64,000 bases of DNA. Origin: Trema orientale. Lineage: Eukaryota; Streptophyta; Magnoliopsida; Rosales; Cannabaceae. Below are positions 1-11,039 of the stretch, one piece after another; the stretch's first letter is position 1, and each line of letters begins with the position of its first letter. Below the pieces are notes generated by a model that ran no database searches, was not told where the DNA came from, and saw nothing but the letters and a program-made list of their open reading frames with translations. Made by a program: the position numbers and the translations under genes. The stretch lies in NCBI GenBank assembly GCA_002914845.1, contig JXTC01000512.1, forward strand, positions 123,585-187,584. Direction: 5' to 3'.

Positions 1-74
1 TTTTTATTTTTAATTTAGAATTAAAAAACCTAAATTATTACTATGGAAATATTTTTAATAAGATAACGGGGGTA

Positions 75-441
75 TGTTAGTCTTTTTACGCACTCAGTGT
101 ATTCATTTGTTACGATTTTAAATATCATATTATTAAATTGTATAAATCAAAAGTTAGATTAATTCTTACTGAAAAGTTAAAAATCAAGTTTTTTTTTTAA
201 TTATCCAAACATTAAAAAATAAAAACGATAATAAAACTTCAACAAGAGAAAAATACATGTTAGTCTTTTTACTCACTCAGTGCATTCATTTGTTAAGATT
301 TTAAATATCATAGTATTAAATTGTATAAATCAAAAGTTAGATTTATTCTTACTGAAAAGTTAAAAATCAATTTTTTTTTTAATTATCCAAACATTAAAAA
401 ATAAAAACGATAATAAAACTTCAACAAGAGAAAAATACACA
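75..441. repeat. 184-bp direct tandem duplication
   Basis: Two adjacent near-identical copies; the second begins at 259, giving a period of 184 bp. Both contain the run TGTTAGTCTTTTTAC, an AT-rich middle and the ending AACAAGAGAAAAATACA. Only a few substitutions and small indels separate them, so the duplication is fairly recent. No coding content was recognised in it or in the AT-rich 442-1000. Confidence 0.85.
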
Positions 442-1000
442 AATATAATTTAAAAATTATATTAACTTATATAGTAAATTATATTAACAAATACACAAAT
501 ACCACTTTACCTCCGAGCTTTTAAGTTATATAGCAGATTAGCCTGAATTATGTATTTATTGTAGCAATAACCTTTTTATCACAAAACTGTTTATTTTTTA
601 ACAGATTACAGTCATATAAAAAAACGTATGATTGAGCATTGTTTAGTTACGGGAGTTGGATTCTCGTATTCGGCATATTTACCAAACTGTATACTTTACA
701 CATAATTCATTTCGGTTAAAAATTTAACAGTGTTTTACTGTAAGGCCATTATTACAAAAAATGCATAATTATTCATAGTCTATTGTATAAGTTAAAATTT
801 CAGAGTTCCATTCTCGGCATAATTACTGAATTGTGTGCTTTGTAAATATTTTTATTAAAAACTTAATAATTTGTGACAAAAAACCATTGCTGCAGTAATC
901 ATGCAGTTCAGGGTAGTTACTATATAAATTCAAAATTTATTGACCAAAGTAATACAACAAATATAATTTAGAGACTATTTATATAAATAACCCTATTAAA

Positions 1001-1605
1001 AATTAAAAACAATAATGAGTATAGAAAGCGCTGAAAACAACAGATATTATTAAACAAATGAACGACAACAAAAACAAAGACACTCACTGAACTGAAGCAG
1101 TTAGAATGAGCAAAAAGAAATAAAAGAATAAAACGACGAAATTTGAAAGAACGAACAACAATTGAAATGATAAAAAGAAAAATGACACAAAAGGAGGAAA
1201 AAATAGTACAAGGAAACGACAAAAACACATTTTTTTGAAATTAAAAGCGACATCAAATGTTTTAAACAACATCCATAGGAAAAATGCAGAAACATCAAAA
1301 ACGAGAACAAACGAACAACTTGAAAAAAATAACTATCTTAAAATGACAGCAGAAGTGAAAACGACAAATAACTCAATGTTTTAGAAGCGGTTTGACAAAC
1401 GACATCATAAAGATGTAAAGAACATTTCAACGTTGTTTGAAACAATTTAGAAACATTAACTTTAGAAAGCCAACGTAATTAGGAAACGACAATAGCACTA
1501 AGACCACAATGAAGATGAAATACGACAATTTCATACATACGAACGACACAATTATTAAAACGAGAATAACCTTAGGAAACGACAAAAATTGAAAACGATT
1601 ATCAC
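1001..1605. repeat. A-rich region with recurring AACGACA words
   Basis: A strongly strand-asymmetric, purine-rich stretch in which AACGAC, AACGACA or close variants recur at irregular spacing (for example near 1060, 1133, 1211, 1357, 1397, 1492 and 1577). It resumes beyond the hAT-like insertion (near 2356, 2415 and 2518). The several minus-strand open frames here are low-complexity by-products of the composition and are not called as genes. Function unknown; it may be decayed simple-sequence DNA. Confidence 0.5.
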
Positions 1606-1613
1606 ATTAAAGT

Positions 1614-2339
1614 TAGGGGTGGCAATTTAGGTCACGACACGATAACACGACTCAAAAACGACACGAAATTAGCGGGTTTGGGTTTTTCTTAAATAGGTAC
1701 AGGTCAAAACAGGTTAAATCCGATTAAACACGATTAAATAATAGGTCATTAGCAGGTTAATCTGTTAAACCCGAAATTGACCCGTTTAACACGATTAAAT
1801 TTTTTGAGACATTGTATTATCTTGTGTGTACCAAGACTTAAAACGTCCCTATTATGTTTTATGTACTAAAACTTGAAAGTTTTATTTTGGTTTTAAACTT
1901 TAAATTGTGTGTTATATTTATTTGATTATGGTTGCTTGGTTATATTGGAAATATAAAATAAGTTAATAGATTATATCAAGTTATATTGAAAATGTGAAAT
2001 AAGTTAACATGTTAAAATTAATAAGTTAATAAATTATGTCAAGTTGAATCAAATACAACATATTTAACATTAACATGTTAAATTGAGTTCAATTAACGGA
2101 TTAACAGTATACAGGTTAGCAGATCTTATTATATTGGACATGATCTGAATACGACCTATTTAAATAACGTGTTAAATGTGTCGCTCACAGGTTAACCTGT
2201 TTATTTAGCGTGTCGGGTGTGGGTTTACAAATCATGACGCGAATAATAAACGTGTCAGATTTGGGTTTGGTAATTGCTCGTTATATATATGCCTCGACAC
2301 GACACGAATATGACACGACAATACAAATTGCCACCCCTA
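1614..2339. mobile_element. non-autonomous hAT-like element, 726 bp
   Basis: The ends are inverted: the left end starts TAGGGGTGGCAATTT and the right end finishes AAATTGCCACCCCTA. It is flanked by 8-bp direct repeats, ATTAAAGT at 1606-1613 and ATCAAAGT at 2340-2347, with one mismatch. An 8-bp duplication and TAGGGGTG-type termini fit the hAT superfamily. Near both ends it is rich in ACACGA/TCGTGT words. No transposase frame is present, so it would depend on an autonomous partner. It interrupts the AACGAC-rich tract. Confidence 0.88.
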
Positions 2340-2347
2340 ATCAAAGT

Positions 2348-4189
2348 AACATCACATAAACGACAATGGTATAGAAGGACATCAAATGGCGTAAAACCAG
2401 AACCGCTCTAAACGACAAAAACATTAATAAATGACATGAACATGAAAACGTCAAAATTACTATAAAACCACATCAACCGGAGACCAACAATTGACCCTTT
2501 TTTTTTTCCAAGGGAAAAAACGATGATTGACTTAAAAATGACGACGAGGGTGGACGGAGGAGGGGTTTTTAATATTTTAATTTTATTATGTAAATTTTAA
2601 GAAAATTCAAAATATGCGCCTATTAGAAAATTAAAATTTAATCTCCTACTTGCCCCCTCAATTTTTAAATTTCTACGTTTCACAAGCAAATATTTAGAAA
2701 ATTCAAGTTAAGGCCTTACTTGATAATTAAAATTTCAATTATATTCTTATTATTTTACCGAAAAAATCTAATTAACTATTAAATAACTACATTGTTTTCA
2801 CATTGGAGTGACAAAACTACCCGTTTCTAAAATTTATACTTTTTTTTTACCTAAATTATTTTTAAGAACTCAATTGTTTTATTTAGGGGGAAAAGTAATG
2901 AAGAAAAAAATTATAAAAAAAAGTCCTTTTTTTTTTGGTTCTGCCACTGACAACTATGATAATAAATACACATATATAGCGTCAGAAGTTCAAACAAAGA
3001 ATATCAGAATTTTTTTCCTAACACTTAAAGGATTAAAACTAAGACTAAAAACTTAGTATTTGAAGTCCAATGCCGAAAAATCAACTGAATATCCAATCCA
3101 TGGAAAGTTGGAAGCATATATATCTTGATGACCGCGTAATATTATAACCACCCAGGTCTTTCTTTAATCATAGTTTCCCCTCTACTTTGCTAAGTCCTTG
3201 AATTTTTTTTTAAAAAAAAAAAAAAGAAAGAAAAAATCACCACGTTTCTTTTTCTTGTTTTTGGTTCGCTTTCTTTATCAAAGTCTTGGTCTACTTCATC
3301 GAAACCCATTTTGAAAGAAGGAAATTATTTTCAAAGGGTTTCGATCGAGTACTATAATATTCGTTGAATATACCATGGTAAACCTCTTGTCAGCATAGAC
3401 TGGCAGTCTTGTACAATAGTCTAGCAATTGTATCTAGACTCTTCTATTTTATCTTTCTTTTTTTTTTTTAAAGAAGAAAAACCCATTATGTATTAAAGCA
3501 TTTTTGGACCCCTTGTAACTTCAGCAGCTATGAAATGGTGTTGTGTACGTACCCTTATATAGGACAAGGCCAAGTCTCTATCTATTTAAGCCATGCATGA
3601 TGCATAGTACTGATGCAACAACATATATGTGACTCATTATGAAATCTGCAAAGCTAGTACGAGTGCGAGAATCACATGGTTGCTTACATTATATATTGCC
3701 CACATGATATAAAATTATCCCAATTACAATTCAGGAGTTAAAAATTAATTTTACTAGTTCCCTATTGCTCTCTTTATTTTTGTCTACCTACATGTAGTAG
3801 CTAGTAAGTATTAATCTGAAGTATAACATGTAAACATGACATTCTTGTTTTACAAATGGGAAAAAAAAGGCCAAAATATTTGAAATTAGAGGTATTAAAT
3901 TATGAAAATTAATGTAAATAATGACATTTGAGTTGAAAGATTAGAAAGATAGATATTTTTATTTATGTATACATATATTAGAGTTTGTAAGTCACTGACG
4001 ATCTGATTAAAGTTGGAATATAATGCATGTACGTGAAATATTGCATATCACAATGGAAATAATTCGTAAAACAATAAAGAAAAAGAATATCGGAAATATT
4101 TTCTCGTATCTCATTTTATATTAATACAAAAAGGGCAAAAAAAAAAAAAAGAAAAAGAAAAGGGCAAAAGACAAATGATTAGTTAAGAA
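2348..4189. other. intergenic, no gene recognised
   Basis: AT-rich sequence with homopolymer tracts. The only longer open frame (2808-3056) is low-complexity, has no recognisable motif and is not supported as a gene. I see no RNA gene or clear transposon ends here. Confidence 0.6.
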
Positions 4190-4527
4190 AATTAAGCTTT
4201 ATTTGGTACCTTGAGATATTAAGTAAGTTTCGGGGAGCAAACTTAATTTGAACTGGATATTGACAAAAATTGATCGAAAATTGCTAATTGGGAAAACGAG
4301 GTGCTAGATACAATGGATTGAGTTCTAGACTAACCAATATTCTTTATTTGGTACCTTGAGATAATAGGTAAGTTTTGGGTAACAGTTTTCATATTTTGAA
4401 CTATCTCCAATGACATTGATCGAAATTGGCCAAAAACTAGGTGCTAAATACAGCGAATTGAGTTCTAGATTGACAAATACTCTTTATTTGGTACATTGAG
4501 ATATTAAGTTCGTTTCGGACAACTAAT
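4190..4527. repeat. ~145-bp minisatellite array, left part
   Basis: Tandem units each containing CTTTATTTGGTACCTTGAG, then AGTTTCGGG, a Leu/Phe-like TTTATTTGAACT tract and GAGTTCTAGA. Unit starts near 4198, 4343 and 4483 give periods of about 145 and 140 bp. The third unit is cut by the Copia insertion and continues at 13887. Confidence 0.85.
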
Positions 4528-5014
4528 GGTTAGGAAATTTTATTTCCTATACTGGACCACATATTTTAACAATTGTATTGGGCCATATTATTCTAAAACA
4601 GACCCAATAAGTGATTTAATTAGGCTAGGTCAGGATATCCAACTAGGTATGGATACCAATGTGGATACCCTGTTAGTAATCCAGTTGGGTGTGATGGATA
4701 CCCAACAGGGAACTATTTAAAGATAATATTAAGGTTATGGTCCCAATCACCTTTTCACGTACGCTCAATCTTTCTGTGGCCTGCCATCAGTTACAGAGAG
4801 TTCCATCTGAGTGTTTTAGGGATTAGGTTGTGTAGAATACTAAACCCTCTAGCAATTACAGTCACTTTCTTACGTTTCCGCCTTCAGTTCATCGTCCAGA
4901 CTACATCTATACATCATGGACTCAGGTATACTCAATGAATCTCTGCATATCAGTTTTACATGAATGATCTAGGATTTGTGTTCAGTGTTTGCAATCCCAT
5001 ATTCATTCCTAATA
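4528..5014 (+). repeat. 5' LTR of the Copia element
   Basis: 487 bp. It begins GGTTAGGAAATTTTATTTCC (ancestral TGTTAGG inferred) and ends CATTCCTAATA. It aligns end to end with 13400-13886. A TATA-like TATTTAAAGATAAT lies near 4713 and could have been the element promoter. Confidence 0.93.
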
Positions 5015-5016
5015 AG

Positions 5017-5035
5017 TGATATCAGAGCGAGATTT
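5017..5035 (+). other. retrotransposon primer-binding site
   Basis: TGATATCAGAGCGAG lies directly downstream of the 5' LTR. It differs at one base from the usual TGGTATCAGAGC, which is complementary to the 3' end of initiator methionine tRNA and primes minus-strand synthesis in plant Copia elements. Confidence 0.8.
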
Positions 5036-5073
5036 CATATTAAAAGTGATTAGGTTTTCATACATGTCTGTAG

Positions 5074-6825
5074 TTTTCAAAATCTATGCCTATTTGGTTT
5101 TCTAGGGTTTAGATTATACATGCATGATTTGTAATTTTACATGATTTGTTGAGTATTTAATGCTATGAGGGTAAAGTTTTGGCATTTGGGTCATTCATAT
5201 TTCGGATTTGGGAAAAAAAAAATATTATTTTTGGGTTTATTTTGATGTTTGAAGCTATTTAAGCCGATCTGAAATTTCTCAGATCGCACTGTGAACAGTG
5301 TTTGCGGCAGACCGATTCAAGTTTTCGGTCTACCGAAAACACTATTCACACAACATTGATTTTCGGTAAAAATTGAGTTTTCGGTCGAATTTTGGGCTGA
5401 TTTCGGTCATTTTTGACTCAAATCATGGAGTTTTAACCCATTTTCGACCGTTACTTTGTCCGTTGAAAACCCTATTTGGTTCTAGGGTTGATAAAGTGAC
5501 GAGCCAATTTCAGAAAGATCGAATCTGATAATTTGGTCACTGTCAGATTCGGTCGACCAAAAGTCACTTTGTCCGTTGAAAACCCTATTTGGTTCTAGGG
5601 TTGATAAAGTGACGAGTCAATTTTAGAAAGATCGAATCTGACAATTTGGTCACTGTCAGATTCGATCGACCGAAAATCCATTTTCGGTCAACCGAAAGTT
5701 GCCGAGAGCCACTTACATTTCTGTGGTTTTTGGTCAACCAAAACTGGCAGAATCGGTTGACTGATTCTACCAGCCAGTCGATCGATTCTGCAAACAAGGA
5801 AAATTTCAGTTTTTCGGCTATTTTTCAGTCGATTTTCGGGCATTTCGTTTAATTTTCTTTGTACCATTTGTCTTGTATGTTAGATTAAACACGATAAANG
5901 TTTTCTAGGGTTTAGATTATACATGCATGATTTGTAATTTTACATGATTTGTTGAGTATTTAATGCTATGAGGGTAAAGTTTTGGCATTTGGGTTGTGGT
6001 TTAGGGTTTAGGGTTTTCAAAATCTATGCCTATTTGGTTTTCTAGGGTTTAGATTATACATGCATGATTTGTAATTTTACATGATTTGTTGAGTATTTAA
6101 TGCTATGAGGGTAAAGTTTTGGCATTTGGGTTGTTCATATTTCGGATTTGGGGCAAAAAAAAAAAACATTATTTTCGGGTTTATTTTGATGTTTGAAGCC
6201 ATTTAAGCCGATCTGGAATTTCTCAGATCGCACTGTGAACAGTGTCGGCAGACCGATTCAAGTTTTCGGTCTACCGAAAATACTATTCACGCAGCATTGA
6301 TTTTCGGTAAAAATTGAGTTTTCGGTCGAATTTTGGGCTGATTTCGGTCATTTTTGACTCAAATGGAGTTTTAACCCATTTTCGACCGTTACTTTGTCCG
6401 TTGAAAATCCTATTTGGTTCTAGGGTTGATAAAGTGACGAGCCAATTTCAGAAAGATCGAATCTGATAGTTTGGTCACTGTCAGATTCGGTCGACCAAAA
6501 GTCACTTTGTCCGTTGAAAACCCTATTTGGTTCTAGGGTTGATAAAGTGACGAGTCAATTTTAGAAAGATCGAATCTGACAATTTGGTCACTGTCAGATT
6601 CGATCGATTTTCGGTCAGCCGAAAGTTACCGAGAGCCACATACATTTCTGTGGTTTTTGGTCAACCAAAACTGGCAGAATCGGTCGACTGATTCTACCAG
6701 CCAGTCGATCAATTCTGCAAACAAGGAAAATTTCAGTTTTTCGGCTATTTTTCAGTCGATTTTCGGGCATTTCGTTTAATTTTCTTTGTACCATTTGTCT
6801 TGTATGTTAGATTAAACACGATAAA
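5074..6825 (+). repeat. duplicated Copia leader segment with an ambiguous base
   Basis: A segment starting TTTTCAAAATCTATGCC occurs at 5074 and again at 6014 (offset 940) and runs in both copies to ATTAAACACGATAAA. Between them sits a third, partial copy (about 5900-5997). The single N of the window, at 5899, lies exactly at the junction between copy one and the partial copy. Each large copy also contains a 113-bp internal tandem repeat (ACTTTGTCCGTTGAAAACC at 5453 and 5566). Inverted TTCGGT/ACCGAA words are frequent. The open frames inside are not genes. Confidence 0.88.
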
Positions 6826-7238
6826 ACAACATACTACCAAAGTAACCTCTGTTGTGTAGTTTTGTTTAGTCTAACGTATAAAGATGTTGTGGGTTTGTTG
6901 TTAATGCGGATAACTATCGGCCCAAAGGAACGTGGTTATTTGGCACGACAACAAATACACCTGTGATAATAAGTATGTGACGGTTGTTTGGTTTCAGTGT
7001 GGATAATAAATCGGCCCAAAGGAAGGTTTATTGTTTGACAAGATTTACTGTCAATATTTGATTATTATACCTCAGAGTACCACTTGCAAGTTAATACATC
7101 GACCCAAAGGAAGGCCTATTAATATTACGCTAGGTATCTTGTGATGGTAGCCCACCTTATATGATTATGTGATATATGTCATATCTGCATATTTTGTGTT
7201 TATATTGTATGCCTATATATGACATTTAAGTTGTGAGC

Positions 7239-7472
7239 ATGTTTAATTTATGGTATTATTTTGTTCTATGTACAATTTCTGCTGCTAATTTTTCTGCCAA
7301 TTTAAGTACTATTCCTGTGCTTACGGGCACAAACTTTAAGTCCTGGAAAGAGAATATCATGATCATACTGGGTTGTATGGATCTTGACCTGGCACTCAGA
7401 AAGGACCAACCCGCTGCTCTTACGGAAGAAAGTTTCACTGAGGATAAAAGGAATTTTGAGCTATGGGAAAAG
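7239..7472 (+). pseudogene. Copia gag, N-terminal part
   Basis: The translation after the first ATG contains the Copia Gag signature LTGTNFKSWKENIMIILG, followed by a DLALR-type segment and a run ending in LWEK. Gag forms the virus-like particle. The frame is interrupted at 7473 by the TG end of a nested LTR and resumes in the same phase at 9138: LTR plus duplicated target add 1665 bp, a multiple of three. The exact start is unsure; a GTG at 7233 is also in frame. No mutation other than the insertion was noticed in this part. Confidence 0.85.
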
Positions 7473-9132
7473 TGTTGGGAATATGCCCTAGAAAGCAGTT
7501 TCTTTGTTTGGCATTTTAAATAATATTTATTGGATTTAAGTGTGATCTATTTGTTATTAATAAATTCCATATTATGTCCCAATTATATACATGTGATGTT
7601 TATGTTTTCTATTATGCAAACGTCTAAAAGTTTCCATGACTAATAATAAGTAATAAAGAATTGATCGTGTGAAGTGTTCACATGTGGGAGACTAAATTCT
7701 TTATTTCATTATGTCTAAATTAAAGGTTCACATTCTGTAAATAAAGATGGAATACTTTATTTTGCCATAGAATGTAGTGTTGTCTATTTCAACGGGATTG
7801 ATGAAGGCTCCAATCATCGAAGTATCTGACTTCGGATAGAAACACTAGTGCATTATAAGAAAGTTATAAGTGCATTGAACTGGACCAAGTGAAAATAGAA
7901 TTTGAGGTTAAGTACCGTAACTCAATATTTTATCTTTCACTAATCTAGCACTATTGCAAGATTACCTTAATCCTAGTGATTGTCGGACTTGCTTTCATGA
8001 GTTTTATCTTTTTGACTTACTAAAGGACTAGTTTCGATTATATGGTTCGAACTCTGGTATCTTGGAAGATAAGATTTGTGAATTGATGAGAACGCCCTTC
8101 ATGATTTGGACACCATGCATATAATGTCACTTTGAGTTTTTTCAAGGACTTGGATAATAAAAAACCAGGCGCCAGGTATTCACTTTGTGAATTTGACTGT
8201 GTTTGTATGGGCGGTTACAAACATCGCAGTCAATTATTATCCATTAGATGAAAAATAGCAACTCAAAGGTAACTATGTACTAGAGGAGTAATACGGTAAT
8301 TTCACCTCACTAGTATGGCATTGTATTGGGGTTATATCTGTAGGTATAGTATGGATCAAATTAATTAAAGTATTAATTAGCTTCACAGAAAATATATGAC
8401 ATCTAGTCTAAGAGTGCAATATTAGGCCTATAGTGGAGTGCCCCAATATTAATGGATAAGGCCCATTCATAATTAAGAGTTAATTATGATTATGGGTAGT
8501 TGGCCCATTGGAGCTTAGACTATTTGGATCCATAAGGTCCTTTGTCTAGCTCACACATAGCCCAATACTGATCGAATGGTCACTTGAGCCCAATAAGCCC
8601 ATTAGGGTTTACATCTCTCTAATACTTAAGAGAAAAATTCTCCTAAGCCTTGTAGATAGTTCCACACGCCACCTATAGCACAGTAAGTGTACTTGGCATG
8701 AAACAGAGAGAAAAAGAGAGAGTGAGAGTGACGAGCCACTGCGGGAGAAGTCCCGTGTTCGTTCATAGCCGCCGAGGGAGAGATACCCATGGCCGTAGAC
8801 GTGCAATCAAGGAGAAGGAAGAGCATCTTCCGGATCGTCCGCTCATCTCTCGTTAGGAATCAAGAAGGTACCCACACACCGAATCATTCAACGGGCTCTA
8901 GAGAATAGACGGGAAGGCTCAATGGTTGTGAAGCGCTTCAAGGTTTTATCTAAACTAAGATCCATGAATTGATGTATATTAGATCAACGATCTTGTTTAT
9001 TTTATTTTGTAAAGTTTCAAGAAAAATTTTAAAATACCTATTCTACTGCGTTCTTGATTTATTTACAAAACTGCGGAAATCGTTTTCGGTAAAATCATTT
9101 TTTCAGAAATTTGTTTTTCGGGATTTCCAGCG
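7473..9132 (+). mobile_element. solo LTR (1,660 bp) nested in Copia gag
   Basis: Begins TGTTGGGAATATGCCCTAG and ends TTTCCAGCG (CCAGCA inferred as original). It is flanked by a perfect 5-bp duplication AAAAG (7468-7472 and 9133-9137). It splits gag between two halves that are in phase and homologous to adjoining parts of Copia Gag, so the borders are well supported. There is no internal retrotransposon domain; it is what remains after recombination between two LTRs. It includes a GA-rich tract near 8703-8730. The short minus-strand open frames at 8609-8826 are incidental. Lineage not assigned; starting TGTTGG and this length would fit a long-LTR Copia family. Confidence 0.88.
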
Positions 9133-9137
9133 AAAAG

Positions 9138-9780
9138 ACCAATCGTATGAGTGTCATGATCATGAAGCGCTCTATTCCAGAGGTTATGCGGAGCTCTATG
9201 CCAAACGAGGAAAATGCTAAGGATTTCCTTGCTGCTGTTGAGAAATTATATCTCAAGAATGAAAATGGTAAGATGATTAGTACCTTTGGGAAACTCATCT
9301 CAATGAGGTACAACGGTAAAGGAAATATAAGGGAGCACATCATGCAGATGTCTCATTTGGCTGGCAAGCTTAAGGAATTCAAGTTAGAAATCTATGAGGA
9401 TTTACTTGTGGCTTTAGTTTTGCTTTCTTTTCCTAATCAGTATGGGAACCTACAAACCATATACAACGTCCAAAAGGACAAATAGAATATTAATGAGTTA
9501 ATAGCGATTTGTGTTCAGGAGGAAGAGAAAATCAAAGCTGTAAGGCCTGAAAGTGCTAACTTGACCACTACCTCTAAGGCAAAGAAGAGAAAAATAGATA
9601 AAGGTAAGAAAGCTGCAGTAGCTCCACCTACTAAGGCACAGAAGAAGCAAGATGAGCAAGGTTGCTTCTTTTGTAGAAAAAGTGGACACCTGAAGAAGGA
9701 ATGCATTAAGTACAAAGCTTGGCGTGTTAAGAAGGGTAAGCTTCTCATTTATGTTTGTTCTGAAGTTAATTTAACTTCTG
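9138..9780 (+). pseudogene. Copia gag, C-terminal part with zinc knuckle
   Basis: Continues the split gag in the same frame, starting with a MSVMIMKRSIPE segment typical of Copia Gag, and reaches a nucleocapsid CCHC zinc knuckle (CFFCRKSGHLKKEC) near 9662-9703. An in-frame TAG at 9483-9485 stands where family members have tryptophan (KDKW), so it is probably a G-to-A change. The Lys-rich stretch before the knuckle (about 9570-9660) is usual for RNA-binding Gag. The frame then runs on into the protease. Confidence 0.88.
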
Positions 9781-10130
9781 TACCAAAGGACACTTGGTGG
9801 GTAGATTCGGGTACTACTACTCACGTTAATATTTCCATACAGGATTGCCTGTGGAGCCGGAAGCCAGGTGATGATGAAAGATTCATCTATATAGGCGACG
9901 GTCAAACATCTTCGGTGAAGGCCATTGGGCACTTTAGATTGTATTTGAATATTGAAAAATATTTGGATTTGTATGAGACTTTTGTGGTACCATCTTTAAG
10001 ACGGAATTTGGTTTCAGTTTCTGTATTGGACAAATTCGGTTATTCTTATTCTTTCAGAAATAATTTATTTAGTCTTACGCTTTATTCGAATGTTGTTGGT
10101 ACTGGTGTATTGACAATCTTTATATATTAA
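9780..10130 (+). pseudogene. Copia aspartic protease region
   Basis: In the same frame as the zinc knuckle. It shows WWVDSGTTTH, the catalytic D-S-G of retrotransposon pepsin-type proteases, followed by the conserved glycine-rich flap area (YIGDGQTSSVKAIG) and LRRNLVSVSVLD. The enzyme would cut the Gag-Pol polyprotein. A frameshift near 10110-10125 moves the downstream homology from the third to the second forward frame, and the original frame stops at 10128-10130. Confidence 0.85.
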
Positions 10131-10963
10131 ATATCCAACCCTCCATTAATGAAACTTTGTATGTTAATTCAAGAGGTATAAAACGAAAATTAACTAATGA
10201 GGATTCATCGATGTTGTGGCATAGACGCTTAGGACACATTTCTAAACAAAGAATTGAACGTTTTGTGTCTGGTGGGATCCTTGGTCCCCTTGATTTGGTA
10301 GATTTTACCGTCTGCGTTGAGTGTATAAAGGAGAAACAGACAAACGTTAGGAAGTTAGGTGCCAATAGGAGCTCTAGCGTCTTAGAACTGGTACATACGG
10401 ATATTTGTGGTCCATTTCCTACGGCTTCTTAGAATGGCAACAGTATTTTATCACGTTCATAGATGATTATTCTCGCTATGGCTACATATACTTAATTTAT
10501 GAGAAGTCACAATCACTGGACGTATTTAAAGCTTATAAAGCTGAAGTTGAAAATCAGCTTGATAAGAAATCTGATCGTACAATACACTATGCCTGAGAAA
10601 CTTAGCATGAATAGTGTTGCTGAACGACGCAATAGGACACTAAAGGATATGATAAGGAGTATGATCAGTCATTCTATCTTACCAGAATCACTATGGGGAG
10701 ACGCACTCAAAACTACAGCATATATCCTTAACAGAGTACCAAACAAAGCAGTAACAAAAACTCCTTATAAACTCTGGACTGGGCGAAACCCCAGTATAAG
10801 ACATTTACACATTTGGGGTTGTCCAGCTGAGGCAAGGCCTTACAGGCCCAATGAAAAGAAACTGGACTCAAGAGCAGTAAGCTGCTACTTTGTAGAGTAT
10901 TCTAAAAGATCCAGAGGCTATAAGTTCTATGATCCCACATTAAAGTCTTTCTATGAGACATGA
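10131..10963 (+). pseudogene. Copia integrase, frameshifted and deleted
   Basis: The N-terminal zinc-binding HHCC domain is seen as WHRRLGHIS and CVECIKEKQ, and the first catalytic aspartate as ELVHTDICGPF. A TAG at 10430-10432 replaces a tryptophan codon, with a one-base loss just after it (about 10437). The next piece, FITFIDDYSRYGYIYL, lies in the first frame. Near 10580 the homology jumps to the second frame at [20 protein letters not shown]. About 30-40 residues that usually lie between, including the second catalytic aspartate, are missing. The GKP-like C-terminal part continues to a TGA at 10961-10963. DNA integration by this copy is impossible. Confidence 0.87.
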
Positions 10964-11039
10964 AATGCCAAATTTCTTGAAGATATTGAGTTAAGGAGGG
11001 AAGATAAGGTTAGAGATATTATCTTTGAAGAGGAATTCA

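Noticed and set aside
1084-1310. Several Phe-rich minus-strand open frames
   Set aside because: They arise from the A-rich plus strand; three frames overlap and none has a motif.
2808-3056. 82-residue open frame
   Set aside because: Low-complexity Lys/Phe composition in AT-rich DNA, no domain, no promoter or splice context.
5585-5852. Open frames on both strands in the Copia leader
   Set aside because: Caused by the repeated CGGT/ACCG sequence; no gag or pol similarity.
8609-8826. Two overlapping minus-strand open frames
   Set aside because: They lie inside the nested solo LTR and reflect its GA-rich tract.
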